64,000 bases of DNA, from assembly GCA_021815825.1 (NCBI GenBank), contig JAKAZO010000006.1, forward strand, positions 9,454 through 73,453, read 5' to 3'. A program made the translations under genes and the position numbers. Source of the DNA: Pseudomonadota bacterium (GTDB lineage: Bacteria > Pseudomonadota > Alphaproteobacteria > Acetobacterales > Acetobacteraceae). The notes beneath the pieces are model-generated. The model was not told the origin of the DNA and did no database searches. It saw only the letters and a program-made list of their open reading frames with translations. Positions 10,039 through 16,933 of this stretch are shown here, one piece after another (positions within the stretch are counted from its first letter, which is position 1; each line of letters opens with the position of its first letter).

Positions 10039-11202
10039 TCAGCCGCCCGAGCCGGTGTGATCGGCCACGGCATCCGCGTGGGTCGCGACGCGGGTGCCGT
10101 TCTGCAGCCGGGACTGGCCGCTGGTGACGACGGTCTCGCCAGCCTGCAGCCCCTCGGTGATCACGGCGGTCCCGTCCTGCTCCAGCGCCTCCTTGACCGG
10201 CCGCAACGCCACTCGCTCGTCCGGCTGGACGACGAACACGAAGAGGCCAGACTGACCGCGTTGCACCGCGGCCTCCGGAACCGTGAGCGCGCCGGCGAGA
10301 CGCCGCACCTCGACCCGCGCCTCGACGAAGGCGCCCGGCCAGAGGGCGTTGTCGACATTGTCGAAGATCGCCTTGAGCTGGATCGTGCCGGTGGTGGCGT
10401 CGACGCTGTTATTGGGCGTCAGCAGCCGCCCCTCGGCCAGCCGGGTGCGATGGTCCGAGAGATAGGCCAGCACCGGCACCACGCCGGCTCGCATCGCCGC
10501 CGTCACCTGCGGCAGCGCTTCCTCCGGCAGGGTGAAAACCGCGGTGATGGGGCGGATCTGCGTGATGGTGATGATGCCGGCCGAGTCCGTTGCGTGGATC
10601 AGGTTGCCGGGATCCACCATGCGCAGACCGATCTTGCCATCGATCGGCGAGACCAGCCGCGTGTAGGAGAGATTGAGCGCCGCAGCCTCGATGTTCGCCT
10701 GGTCCCCCTTGATCGCGGCGATGAGCTGATCCACCGCGCCCTGCTGGTCGTCGACCTGCTGACGCGGAGCGAAGTCGGTGCGCGCGAGATGCTGGTAGCG
10801 GACGAGATCGAGCCTGGCGGCGACCAGCCCGGCATCGTCCTTCGCCTTCTGCGCGATCGCCTGGTCGAGCGATGCCTGATAGGGACGCGGGTCGATGATC
10901 GCGAGCAGGTCGCCCTTGTGGACCTCCTGGCCCTCGGCGAAGAAGGTCCGGTCGAGATAGCCATCGACGCGGGCCCGCACGAGCACCGAGTAGAGCGCCT
11001 GGACGTTGCCGATGCCGACCAAATGGACGGGGACGTCGCGCTGGGTTACCTTGGCGACGCCCACAGGGATCGGCAGCGGCACGGTCGCTGGCGCCTGCGC
11101 GTGCAGACGCGACACCAGCGTCACGCCCGACGCCAGGCCAGCCGCGGCACACAGCCCCGCCACCGCGGCGGCTGCCGCCAGCCATCGAACGCCCAAACGC
11201 AT
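10039..11202 (-). CDS. RND efflux periplasmic adaptor subunit (MdtA-like)
   Basis: Membrane-fusion protein linking the RND permease to an outer-membrane channel. 387 residues: an N-terminal membrane anchor/signal (RWLAAAAAVAGLCAAAGLASGV), barrel-sandwich half (PVHLVGIGNVQALYSVLVRARVDG), alpha-hairpin (about residues 105-165), second lipoyl half with SPIDGKIGLRMVDPGNLI, then beta-barrel and membrane-proximal domains ending with EGLQAGETVVTSGQSRLQNGT. ATG 11202 (MRLGVRW) chosen, preceded by GGAGAGG; a longer reading frame exists upstream but lacks family resemblance. First gene of a two-gene operon with the permease. No regulator gene adjoins it; the 204-base upstream region holds no recognisable operator. 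Confidence 0.93.
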   Translation of the reverse strand: MRLGVRWLAAAAAVAGLCAAAGLASGVTLVSRLHAQAPATVPLPIPVGVAKVTQRDVPVHLVGIGNVQALYSVLVRARVDGYLDRTFFAEGQEVHKGDLLAIIDPRPYQASLDQAIAQKAKDDAGLVAARLDLVRYQHLARTDFAPRQQVDDQQGAVDQLIAAIKGDQANIEAAALNLSYTRLVSPIDGKIGLRMVDPGNLIHATDSAGIITITQIRPITAVFTLPEEALPQVTAAMRAGVVPVLAYLSDHRTRLAEGRLLTPNNSVDATTGTIQLKAIFDNVDNALWPGAFVEARVEVRRLAGALTVPEAAVQRGQSGLFVFVVQPDERVALRPVKEALEQDGTAVITEGLQAGETVVTSGQSRLQNGTRVATHADAVADHTGSGG

Positions 11203-11406
11203 GCTCCTTACATCCTCTCCCCGACCCCGGGCTATCCTGCAAATCGTCCGTGGCCGCCCTGGATCAAGGGACGCAGCATAAACGAACCGCACTGGCCGGG
11301 CCAAGCCGAGACCCCGGCGAAAGCACATCAATTCCGCGAGGGATCCGATCCGCCCCTCGGTCCCCGCGTTTTCATGGGCCTGCAGCCTTGGCTGGGGCCA
11401 GACGCC

Positions 11407-11976
11407 TCAGCCGGCCCCGAGGGCGGCACGGAACCGGTGGCAGAGTTGGGCGCCGTCACGCGGCGGCAAAAAGCGTGGCGGCTCGGCGGGTGCGATGCGG
11501 ATGACGGCAAAGACCGGCTCGCGCCGCAGCCGGGGCGCCAGCGCGGCCAGCCCGGCAGCGTCATCGGCGATGGCGGTCCGCTCCCAGCCGCAGCCGCGGG
11601 CGATGGCGGCGAGATCGGCGCCGAGGGCGGTATGGCTCAGTTGCCCGCCGGTCTCGCCGAAGCGGCCATTGTCGAGCACGGCGATGGCAAGATTGTCCAG
11701 GCGCTGGGCGGCAACGGTGGCAAGCGCCCCGAGGCCCATCAGGGCCTCGCCATCGCCGGTGAGCACGAGCACGCGCCGCGAGGGCTGGGCCAGCGCCAGG
11801 CCGAGCCCGATCATCGCCGCTCCGCCCATCGCCCCCCACAGATAGAAATTCTCCGCCCGGTCACCGGCGGCCCCCGCATCATAGGTGGCCGAGCCGAGCC
11901 CTGAGACGACCAGCAGATCGCCGGGATCATGCAGCAGCGTGGCGACGGCCCGGCGCCGGTCCAGAGGCGCGCTCAT
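11407..11976 (-). CDS. Thiamine-diphosphate enzyme, PP-domain subunit (ComE / phosphonopyruvate decarboxylase beta-like)
   Basis: C-terminal (pyrophosphate-binding) half of a split ThDP decarboxylase. 189 residues. The ThDP motif GDG...N is clear: LTGDGEALMGLGAL followed 27 residues after the GDG by DNGRFGETGGQ. This form, with NGxxGxTGGQ, resembles the beta subunit of sulfopyruvate decarboxylase and the C-terminal half of phosphonopyruvate decarboxylase. Start ATG 11976 overlaps the stop of the PYR-domain gene (ATGA), as expected for two halves of one enzyme. The substrate is not certain: no phosphonate or sulfolactate genes lie nearby, and the divergent neighbour is a class III CoA-transferase. 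Confidence 0.85.
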   Translation of the reverse strand: MSAPLDRRRAVATLLHDPGDLLVVSGLGSATYDAGAAGDRAENFYLWGAMGGAAMIGLGLALAQPSRRVLVLTGDGEALMGLGALATVAAQRLDNLAIAVLDNGRFGETGGQLSHTALGADLAAIARGCGWERTAIADDAAGLAALAPRLRREPVFAVIRIAPAEPPRFLPPRDGAQLCHRFRAALGAG

Positions 11977-12491
11977 TGCACGAACACCTTGGCGCCGATC
12001 AGGCGCTGGGCAAGCAGCACCGCGACCGGGATCTGGCTGTCGAAGGCCAGGGCCGCGGCCGCGGCGACCATCGGCCCGGCTTCGGCCGGATGCTCGGCGC
12101 GGTGGACCGTCGCGCCGGCGAGCGTCAACACGGATTGACTGATCCGTCCCATCGGCACCTGCCACGGATTGAACTCGCCCCACTCGCCGCGCATGGTCAC
12201 GAGCATGAGCAATGGCATGCGGCAATTGACCGGCAGCGACAGCATGTTGATGCAGTTGCCGACGCCCGAGGATTGCATCAGCAGCACCGCGCGCTGCCCG
12301 CCGAGCCAGGCGCCCGCGGCCAGCGCGACGCCCTCCTCCTCGGTGGTCAGCACCACGGCCCGCATCGATGCATCCTCATGCGCCCGCTCGATGAGCCGCT
12401 TGTGTCCGGCATCGGGCACGTAGCCCACCTGCCGTATGCCAGCGGCCTTCAGCGCCTCGAAAACCTCGTCCTGCCAGCCTGTCCCGGTCAT
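11973..12491 (-). CDS. Thiamine-diphosphate enzyme, PYR-domain subunit (ComD / phosphonopyruvate decarboxylase alpha-like)
   Basis: N-terminal (pyrimidine-binding) half of the split ThDP enzyme. 172 residues. The cofactor-activating Glu lies in TTEEEGVALAAGAWLGGQ, followed by LMQSSGVGNCINML and 'PLLMLVTMRGEWGEFNPWQ', a pattern shared with sulfopyruvate decarboxylase alpha and phosphonopyruvate decarboxylase. The two subunits together are expected to decarboxylate a 2-oxo acid with an acidic substituent to the aldehyde; which acid is unknown. ATG 12491 follows GGAGAGACC. It is the first gene of a two-gene unit divergent from the CoA-transferase gene, with a shared 109-base promoter region. Confidence 0.85.
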   Translation of the reverse strand: MTGTGWQDEVFEALKAAGIRQVGYVPDAGHKRLIERAHEDASMRAVVLTTEEEGVALAAGAWLGGQRAVLLMQSSGVGNCINMLSLPVNCRMPLLMLVTMRGEWGEFNPWQVPMGRISQSVLTLAGATVHRAEHPAEAGPMVAAAAALAFDSQIPVAVLLAQRLIGAKVFVQ

Positions 12492-12600
12492 TGGTCTCTC
12501 CCTGCGGCGCATGCTGCGACGCGAGCGCTCGTCCGGCAAGCCGGCTTGATGGCGCGGCAGCCACGGTGCACAACCGAAGCAGACCATGAGGGAGGGGAAA

Positions 12601-13728
12601 ATGAGCCAGGCACGACCGCTGGAGGGGCTCCTCGTGCTGTCGTTCGAGCAGGCGGTGGCGGCGCCGTATTGCAGCTCCCGCCTCGCGGATGCCGGCGCAC
12701 GCGTGATCAAGCTGGAGCGCCCGGAGGGAGATTTCGCCCGCGGCTACGACCGCGCCGCCGCGGGCCAGTCGAGCTATTTCGTCTGGCTCAATCGGGGCAA
12801 GGAGAGTCTCGTCGCCGACCTCAAGAACCCGGATGACGCGGCGCTGCTGCATCGCATCCTCGAACGCGCGGACGTATTCATCCAGAACCTGGCCCCGGGG
12901 GCCGCGGCGCGTGCCGGCTTCGGCTCCGCCGAGCTGCGCGCGCGCCACAAACGGCTGATCACCGTCGATATCAGCGGCTACGGCGAAGCCGGCGAATACG
13001 CGACGATGAAGGCATACGATCTGCTGGTGCAGGCGGAATCGGCGCTGGTGACGGTCACGGGCCACCCGGCCGGGCCTGGCCGGGTCGGCGTCTCCGCCTG
13101 CGATATCGCCTGCGGCATGGCGGCTCATGCCGGGGTACTCGAGGCACTCTACGCCCGCGCCGCCAGCGGCGTCGGGAAAGGCGTCGCCGTCAGCCTGTTC
13201 GATGGTATGGCCGACTGGATGACGGTACCGCTGCTGATGTTCGAGGGCACCGGCGTCGCGCCGCCGCGGGTGGGCCTCGCCCATCCCTCCCTCTGTCCCT
13301 ACGGCGCCTTCCCACTCAAGGATGGCGGCTCGGTGCTGATCGCAATCCAGAATGAGCGCGAATGGGCCGAGTTCTGCTCGAAATTCCTCGAGGAGCCGGA
13401 CCTGCCGCGCCGCCCGGGCTTCGAAACCAATCTCATCCGCGTGGAGCACCGCGCCATGGTCGATGCGCATGTCGCCGCTGCCTTCGCCGGGCTGACGCGC
13501 GCGGTGGCGGCGGCGAAGCTGCGTGCCGCCAACACGGCCTATGGCTTCGTCAACGACCTGGCTGGCTTCCAGCACCACCCGGCGCTGCGCCGGGCGAGCG
13601 TCGCGACACCGAACGGCGAAGTCTCCATCGTCGCCCCGCCGACGATCTTTTCGGAGGGCCCGCGAGCCCTCGGCCCGGTGCCCGCGCTCGGCGCGCATTC
13701 GGGCGCGATCCGGGCCGAATTCGCCTGA
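12601..13728 (+). CDS. CaiB/BaiF family (class III) CoA-transferase
   Basis: Transfers CoA between an acyl-CoA and a free carboxylate. 375 residues, usual length. N-terminal 'LEGLLVLSFEQAVAAPYCSSRLADAGARVIKLERPEGDFARGYD' is the family signature; the catalytic Asp falls in 'LITVDISGYGEAGEYATMKAYDLLVQAESAL', and 'GVGKGVAVSLFDGMADWM' and 'GLAHPSLCPYGAFPLKDGGSVLIA' follow. A strong GGGAGGGGAAA Shine-Dalgarno abuts ATG 12601. The substrate cannot be told; the 'APYCSSRLADAG' form is common in formyl-CoA:oxalate and mesaconyl/itaconate relatives. The epimerase reading frame starts at its stop codon. Confidence 0.93.
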   Translation: MSQARPLEGLLVLSFEQAVAAPYCSSRLADAGARVIKLERPEGDFARGYDRAAAGQSSYFVWLNRGKESLVADLKNPDDAALLHRILERADVFIQNLAPGAAARAGFGSAELRARHKRLITVDISGYGEAGEYATMKAYDLLVQAESALVTVTGHPAGPGRVGVSACDIACGMAAHAGVLEALYARAASGVGKGVAVSLFDGMADWMTVPLLMFEGTGVAPPRVGLAHPSLCPYGAFPLKDGGSVLIAIQNEREWAEFCSKFLEEPDLPRRPGFETNLIRVEHRAMVDAHVAAAFAGLTRAVAAAKLRAANTAYGFVNDLAGFQHHPALRRASVATPNGEVSIVAPPTIFSEGPRALGPVPALGAHSGAIRAEFA

Positions 13729-14753
13729 GCGCGGTCCGCCGCGTCTTTGTCTCGGGCGCCGATGGGTTCATCGGCGCGGCCGTGGCACGGCATCTGCGCG
13801 CCGCCGGCATCGCGGTGGTCGAGGGGCGGCGCGCGGCGGTGGTGACGGACGCGGACATCGTCACCTACGGCGACCTGCGGGCGCCGCTCGCCGGCTGGGA
13901 AGCGGGGCTCGCGGGCTGCGACGGCTTCGTCCATGCCGCCGGCCTTGCCCATCGCCGCGGCGCGGCGGTGGCCGAGGCCATGGCCGTCAATCGCGACGGC
14001 GCCGCGCATCTGGCGCGGGCGGCGCGGCTGGCGGGCATCGCGCGCTTCGTGCTGATCAGTTCCGCCGGCGTGCATGGCCGCGCTCTCGCCGCGCCGCTCA
14101 CGGAAACAAGCCCGATCGCGCCGGCGGATGGCTACGCCGCCAGCAAAGCCGCCGGCGAGACGGCGGTTCTGGCGGAACTGTCCGGATCGGCCACGGCGCT
14201 GGCGGTGGTTCGTCCGACGGCGGTGATCGGACCCGGCTGTCCGGGCAATCTCGATCTGCTGATGCGCGCGATCCACGCCGGCGTTCCGTTGCCGCTCGGG
14301 GCCATCCGCAATCGGCGCAGCTTCGTCACCATCGGCCCGCTCTGCGCCTTGATCGCGCTCTGCCTGGGCGAGGCTGCGGCCGCGGGCGAGGTGTTCCTGG
14401 GTGCCGACGCGACCCCGATCGCCACGCCGGATGTGGTGCGCGCGCTCGCCGAAGGGCTCGGCCGGCCTGCCCGCCTGGTATCCCTGTTCCCGCGCATCCT
14501 CGCCGCCGCCGGCCGCGCGCTCGGGCGCGAGGCGATGATGCAAAGCCTGATCGGCGATTTCGTCGTCGATGCCGCCCGGGCGCGGACCCATCTCGGCTGG
14601 GCGCCGGCCGCGGATAGCGTCCAAGGGCTGCGGACGACGGCTGGCGCCTGGGCGGATCAGCGCAGCGGACGGAAGACGGGCGCCGGGCCCGCGGCATCCG
14701 CCGGCACCGGCGGGGGCGGGGCCGCGGCAAGCAGTACGGGCGCCGCCCGATAG
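13725..14753 (+). CDS. NAD-dependent epimerase/dehydratase (extended SDR)
   Basis: About 342 residues of a nucleotide-sugar epimerase-type protein. Rossmann GxxGxxG is VSGADGFIGAAVARHL; then CDGFVHAAGLAHR, the catalytic Ser in LISSAGVHG and Tyr/Lys in DGYAASKAAGE, and VVRPTAVIGPGC. Closest in look to GalE/WbpP-like epimerases of surface polysaccharide loci, though no glycosyltransferase lies nearby. No ATG, GTG or TTG stands before the Rossmann fold in this frame after the upstream stop region; CTG 13725 or ATT 13719, overlapping the CoA-transferase stop, are the only near candidates, so the start is uncertain. The last 97 bases overlap the convergent lytic transglycosylase gene, and the Gly/Ala-rich tail may be an extension. 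Confidence 0.8.
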   Translation: MSAVRRVFVSGADGFIGAAVARHLRAAGIAVVEGRRAAVVTDADIVTYGDLRAPLAGWEAGLAGCDGFVHAAGLAHRRGAAVAEAMAVNRDGAAHLARAARLAGIARFVLISSAGVHGRALAAPLTETSPIAPADGYAASKAAGETAVLAELSGSATALAVVRPTAVIGPGCPGNLDLLMRAIHAGVPLPLGAIRNRRSFVTIGPLCALIALCLGEAAAAGEVFLGADATPIATPDVVRALAEGLGRPARLVSLFPRILAAAGRALGREAMMQSLIGDFVVDAARARTHLGWAPAADSVQGLRTTAGAWADQRSGRKTGAGPAASAGTGGGGAAASSTGAAR

Positions 14754-15631
14754 GCCGCGAGATCGCGCCGCAGAGCCGCTGCCGCGGGGGCGGCGCCGGC
14801 GAGCGGGATCACCCGTGCGGGCGGAGCGCGGGCAAATGCGCTGAGCGTGGCCATGCCGGCGCCGGAGCCGGACGTGGCCAGTCCGGGCGAAGCCATGGCA
14901 GGCACCGGCCCAAGCCCGGCGAAGGCACGCTCCTCCGGCCAGGCGGCCAGAACCTTGCGTTGGTAGTCGGCGGCCAGAGCCGGGGTCGCGGAGTGATACA
15001 GCGCCGCCGCCTGCGGCCAAGTGCCAGCCTGCTGGTAGAGCTGGGTGAGAAACCGCGCAGCGTAGGCCGCATTGGCGTCGGGGTCGAAGGCCTCCTCCAG
15101 CGAGGCGAAGGCGTGCGGGTGATGCATCAGGTTGACTTGCAGGCAGCCAACATCGATCGAGGCGACCCCCCGCGCCTGCAGGGCCCGCACGGCGGCGATC
15201 GCCGCCGGCTTGCTGTCCAGGAACTGGCCCTCGCCCTCGGCGTCGATGGTCCAGGGCCAGGCTTGCCACGCGCCGCTGCCCGGCGCGCGGCGGCCGCTCT
15301 CGACCCGGGCGATGGCGGCGAGCAGATGATCGGGCACGCCGTAGGCCCGCTCTGCCCGGGCGATGGCCGGGCGGCACAGCGTCCAGGCCGACCCGGGGGG
15401 CTGCGCCGCGGCGCCAAGCGCGGCGGGAGCCGGCCCGGGACTGCGCATCCCCGGGATTGGCGACCCTGGGATTGGCAACCCAGGCGCTGGCGGCTCAGCG
15501 AGCTGGACGGCGCCGCCGCCGCTCGGCCGCATATGCGGCATGGCGAGCAGCCAGGGCGGCTCCGCGCCCGCCGGCTCGGGGGCGAGGAACGGCAGGACCG
15601 CCAGCAGCACGACGCTCAGACGCAGACGCAT
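14657..15631 (-). CDS. Exported lytic transglycosylase, SLT domain
   Basis: Cleaves the glycan strand of peptidoglycan. 324 residues: Sec signal peptide (LRLSVVLLAVLPFLAPEPAGA), a Pro/Gly-rich linker to about residue 80 with the repeated GLPIPGSPIPGM stretch, then the SLT fold. The catalytic Glu is E111 in AIARVESGRRAPGSGAWQAWP, followed by 'IDVGCLQVNLMHHPHAF', 'FDPDANAAYAARFLTQLY' and 'ALYHSATP'. The last 90 residues are Ala/Pro-rich and disordered-looking. Family 1 lytic transglycosylases of this 'GCLQVN' kind are common in Alphaproteobacteria. Its upstream region also holds the small RNA on the other strand. Confidence 0.9.
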   Translation of the reverse strand: MRLRLSVVLLAVLPFLAPEPAGAEPPWLLAMPHMRPSGGGAVQLAEPPAPGLPIPGSPIPGMRSPGPAPAALGAAAQPPGSAWTLCRPAIARAERAYGVPDHLLAAIARVESGRRAPGSGAWQAWPWTIDAEGEGQFLDSKPAAIAAVRALQARGVASIDVGCLQVNLMHHPHAFASLEEAFDPDANAAYAARFLTQLYQQAGTWPQAAALYHSATPALAADYQRKVLAAWPEERAFAGLGPVPAMASPGLATSGSGAGMATLSAFARAPPARVIPLAGAAPAAAALRRDLAAYRAAPVLLAAAPPPPVPADAAGPAPVFRPLR

Positions 15632-15748
15632 GTCCCATTCTGGCGCGTCCGGGCTTAGGAAAGCCTTATCGTCCGAACGGCGCCGGTCCCATCGCCCTGG
15701 CTACGCCGGTATGCTGCACTGCACGCGACACAGCATTGCAAAAATCCG

Positions 15749-15777
15749 CTTGCGCCGGCGATTTAGCTTCCCTACAT
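15749..15777 (+). promoter_or_regulatory. Promoter candidate for the intergenic small RNA
   Basis: CTTGCG (15749-15754) and CTACAT (15772-15777) are separated by 17 bases, a good fit to the alphaproteobacterial housekeeping pattern CTTGAC-N17-CTATAT. Transcription would begin around 15784, directly before the first hairpin of the small RNA. Visual match only. Confidence 0.5.
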
Positions 15778-15783
15778 TGTGCA

Positions 15784-15869
15784 TCGCAGCAAGGCGGTTA
15801 TGCCGCTATGTTGCTTCTTGGACGTTTCCTCCCTAAACTTGGCGGCGCCAAAAGCGCCGCCATTTTTTT
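15784..15869 (+). ncRNA. MmgR/alpha-r8 (suhB-family)-like trans-acting small RNA
   Basis: Between two minus-strand genes, on the plus strand, lies a complete small-RNA architecture of about 86 nt. A 5' hairpin (AGCAA at 15788-15792 with TTGCT at 15811-15815, inner GCGG/CCGC) is followed by an unpaired stretch containing TTTCCTCCCT (15825-15834), then a terminator: GGCGGCGC, loop CAAAA, GCGCCGCC and seven T (15863-15869). The ten-base UUUCCUCCCU core is, to my knowledge, the hallmark of the alphaproteobacterial alpha-r8 family (MmgR in Sinorhizobium, 77 nt, acting with Hfq on polyhydroxybutyrate granule functions). It is complementary to Shine-Dalgarno sequences. The exact 5' end is inferred. 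The T-tract runs into the 3' end of the convergent amidohydrolase gene. Confidence 0.75.
15841..15869 (+). terminator. Rho-independent terminator of the small RNA
   Basis: Perfect 8-bp GC stem GGCGGCGC/GCGCCGCC with a five-base CAAAA loop, followed by A and seven T. No protein gene on the plus strand ends before it, which supports a non-coding transcript. Confidence 0.85.
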
Positions 15870-16749
15870 ATCCGCCAAACAGCGCCGGAACCCTGCGTGC
15901 GAGCCCGGCGATGATCGCGGCGATCTCGGCCTGCATGGCCTCGAAGCCAGGCAGCTTCTCGATCCGCACCTCGTCCATATAGAGATGACGCGCGATCTCG
16001 ATCTGCAGCGCCTGCACGCGATCGCGGGGGCGGCCATAATGGCGGGTGATGAAGCCCCCCGCGTAGGGGTCGTTGCGACGCACCGCGTGACCGCGCTCGG
16101 CAATCAGACGCTCGGCGAGGCGGGTCATCGGCGGCGTACAGGTGGTTCCGTGCGCATCACCGAGCACGAATTCCACCCGGCCCCGACCCTCCGCGCTGCC
16201 GGAAGGCATCGAGTGGCAATCGATCAGCAGGCAGCAGCCGAACTGCGCCCGCGTCGACGCGATCAGGCTCGCAAGTTCGGCATGGAAGCGCTGCCAGTAG
16301 CGGTGCACGCGCCGCTCGGCCTCGGCGAAGCGCAGCTTGCCACGATAGATCGGCTCGCCGGAGGCGACGACACGGGCAATGGTGCCGAGACCGGCGCCGA
16401 CGCGCGGGCTGGCGATATTGACCCAGTCGGGGAGCGGATCCTCGAACATCGCCGGGTCGAGTTCCCAAGCCTCGCGATTGGGATCGCAGAAGGCCCGCGG
16501 GAAGGTGGCGGCGAGCAGCGGGGCCCCATGCGTGGGGGCGGCGCTGAACAGCTCATCGACGAAGCTGTCCTCGCTGCGCCGCAGCCCGAGAGGATCGAGG
16601 CGTGCTGCAGCAAGGAACTCCGCCGGATAGTCGCGCCCCGAATGGGGCGAGGTGAAAACGATCGGCACCGTCTGGCGCGGCGGACGAAAGAGCGCGAACG
16701 GCTCGGTCGTGTCGGTCGGCGCTTCGGCGGCGGGCACAACTCCGTCCAT
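15868..16749 (-). CDS. N-formylglutamate amidohydrolase family protein
   Basis: Zinc-dependent deformylase family (FGase). 293 residues. Conserved metal and substrate sites are visible: TSPHSGRDYP, 'LRRSEDSFVDELF', FPRAFCDPNR, LIDCHSMPSG, GTTCTPPMTR and 'GGFITRHYGRP' near the C-terminus. True HutG2 enzymes hydrolyse N-formyl-L-glutamate in histidine degradation, but no hut gene is present here and many alphaproteobacterial members are of unknown substrate. ATG 16749 chosen; upstream in-frame sequence belongs to the small gene just before it. It starts 10 bases after the stop of the 57-residue protein, which in turn overlaps the giant Hint gene, so the three are likely transcribed together. 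Confidence 0.9.
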   Translation of the reverse strand: MDGVVPAAEAPTDTTEPFALFRPPRQTVPIVFTSPHSGRDYPAEFLAAARLDPLGLRRSEDSFVDELFSAAPTHGAPLLAATFPRAFCDPNREAWELDPAMFEDPLPDWVNIASPRVGAGLGTIARVVASGEPIYRGKLRFAEAERRVHRYWQRFHAELASLIASTRAQFGCCLLIDCHSMPSGSAEGRGRVEFVLGDAHGTTCTPPMTRLAERLIAERGHAVRRNDPYAGGFITRHYGRPRDRVQALQIEIARHLYMDEVRIEKLPGFEAMQAEIAAIIAGLARRVPALFGG

Positions 16750-16759
16750 TGTCGCGTGG

Positions 16760-16933
16760 CTACTCCTCCGCCGGCACGGCGGCGCGGCGCCGGGCCTGCT
16801 CCTTGCGCCGGCGAAGATTGGCCCGCAGCGCCTCTGCCTCGCGGGCGAGGCGGGCGGCCCGCTCGGCGGCGGCCTCCGGACGCACCACTGGCCGGCTCGG
16901 CTTGGCGGGCTTCCCGGTCTCGTCCTCATTCAT
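16760..16933 (-). CDS. Small basic, coiled-coil-prone conserved protein (57 residues)
   Basis: ATG 16933 to TAG 16760. The sequence starts MNEDETGKPAKPS, continues with an Ala/Glu/Arg-rich helix (AAERAARLAREAEALRANL) and ends RRRKEQARRRAAVPAEE. Small proteins ending in the pattern ALRANLxRRKxQARxR are widespread in Alphaproteobacteria and have no known function; the highly charged helix suggests nucleic-acid or protein contact. Its start codon overlaps the stop of the giant Hint gene (TCAT on the plus strand, 16930-16933), and the amidohydrolase gene follows after 10 bases. Confidence 0.75.
   Translation of the reverse strand: MNEDETGKPAKPSRPVVRPEAAAERAARLAREAEALRANLRRRKEQARRRAAVPAEE

Noticed and set aside
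8405-10060. A plus-strand open frame of about 551 codons opposite the RND permease
   Set aside because: His/Arg/Asp-rich composition typical of antisense frames; the permease on the other strand is unmistakable.
12525-12560. CCGGCAAGCCGG short palindrome as operator in the ThDP/CoA-transferase divergent region
   Set aside because: Only five base pairs per arm in a GC-rich context; expected by chance.
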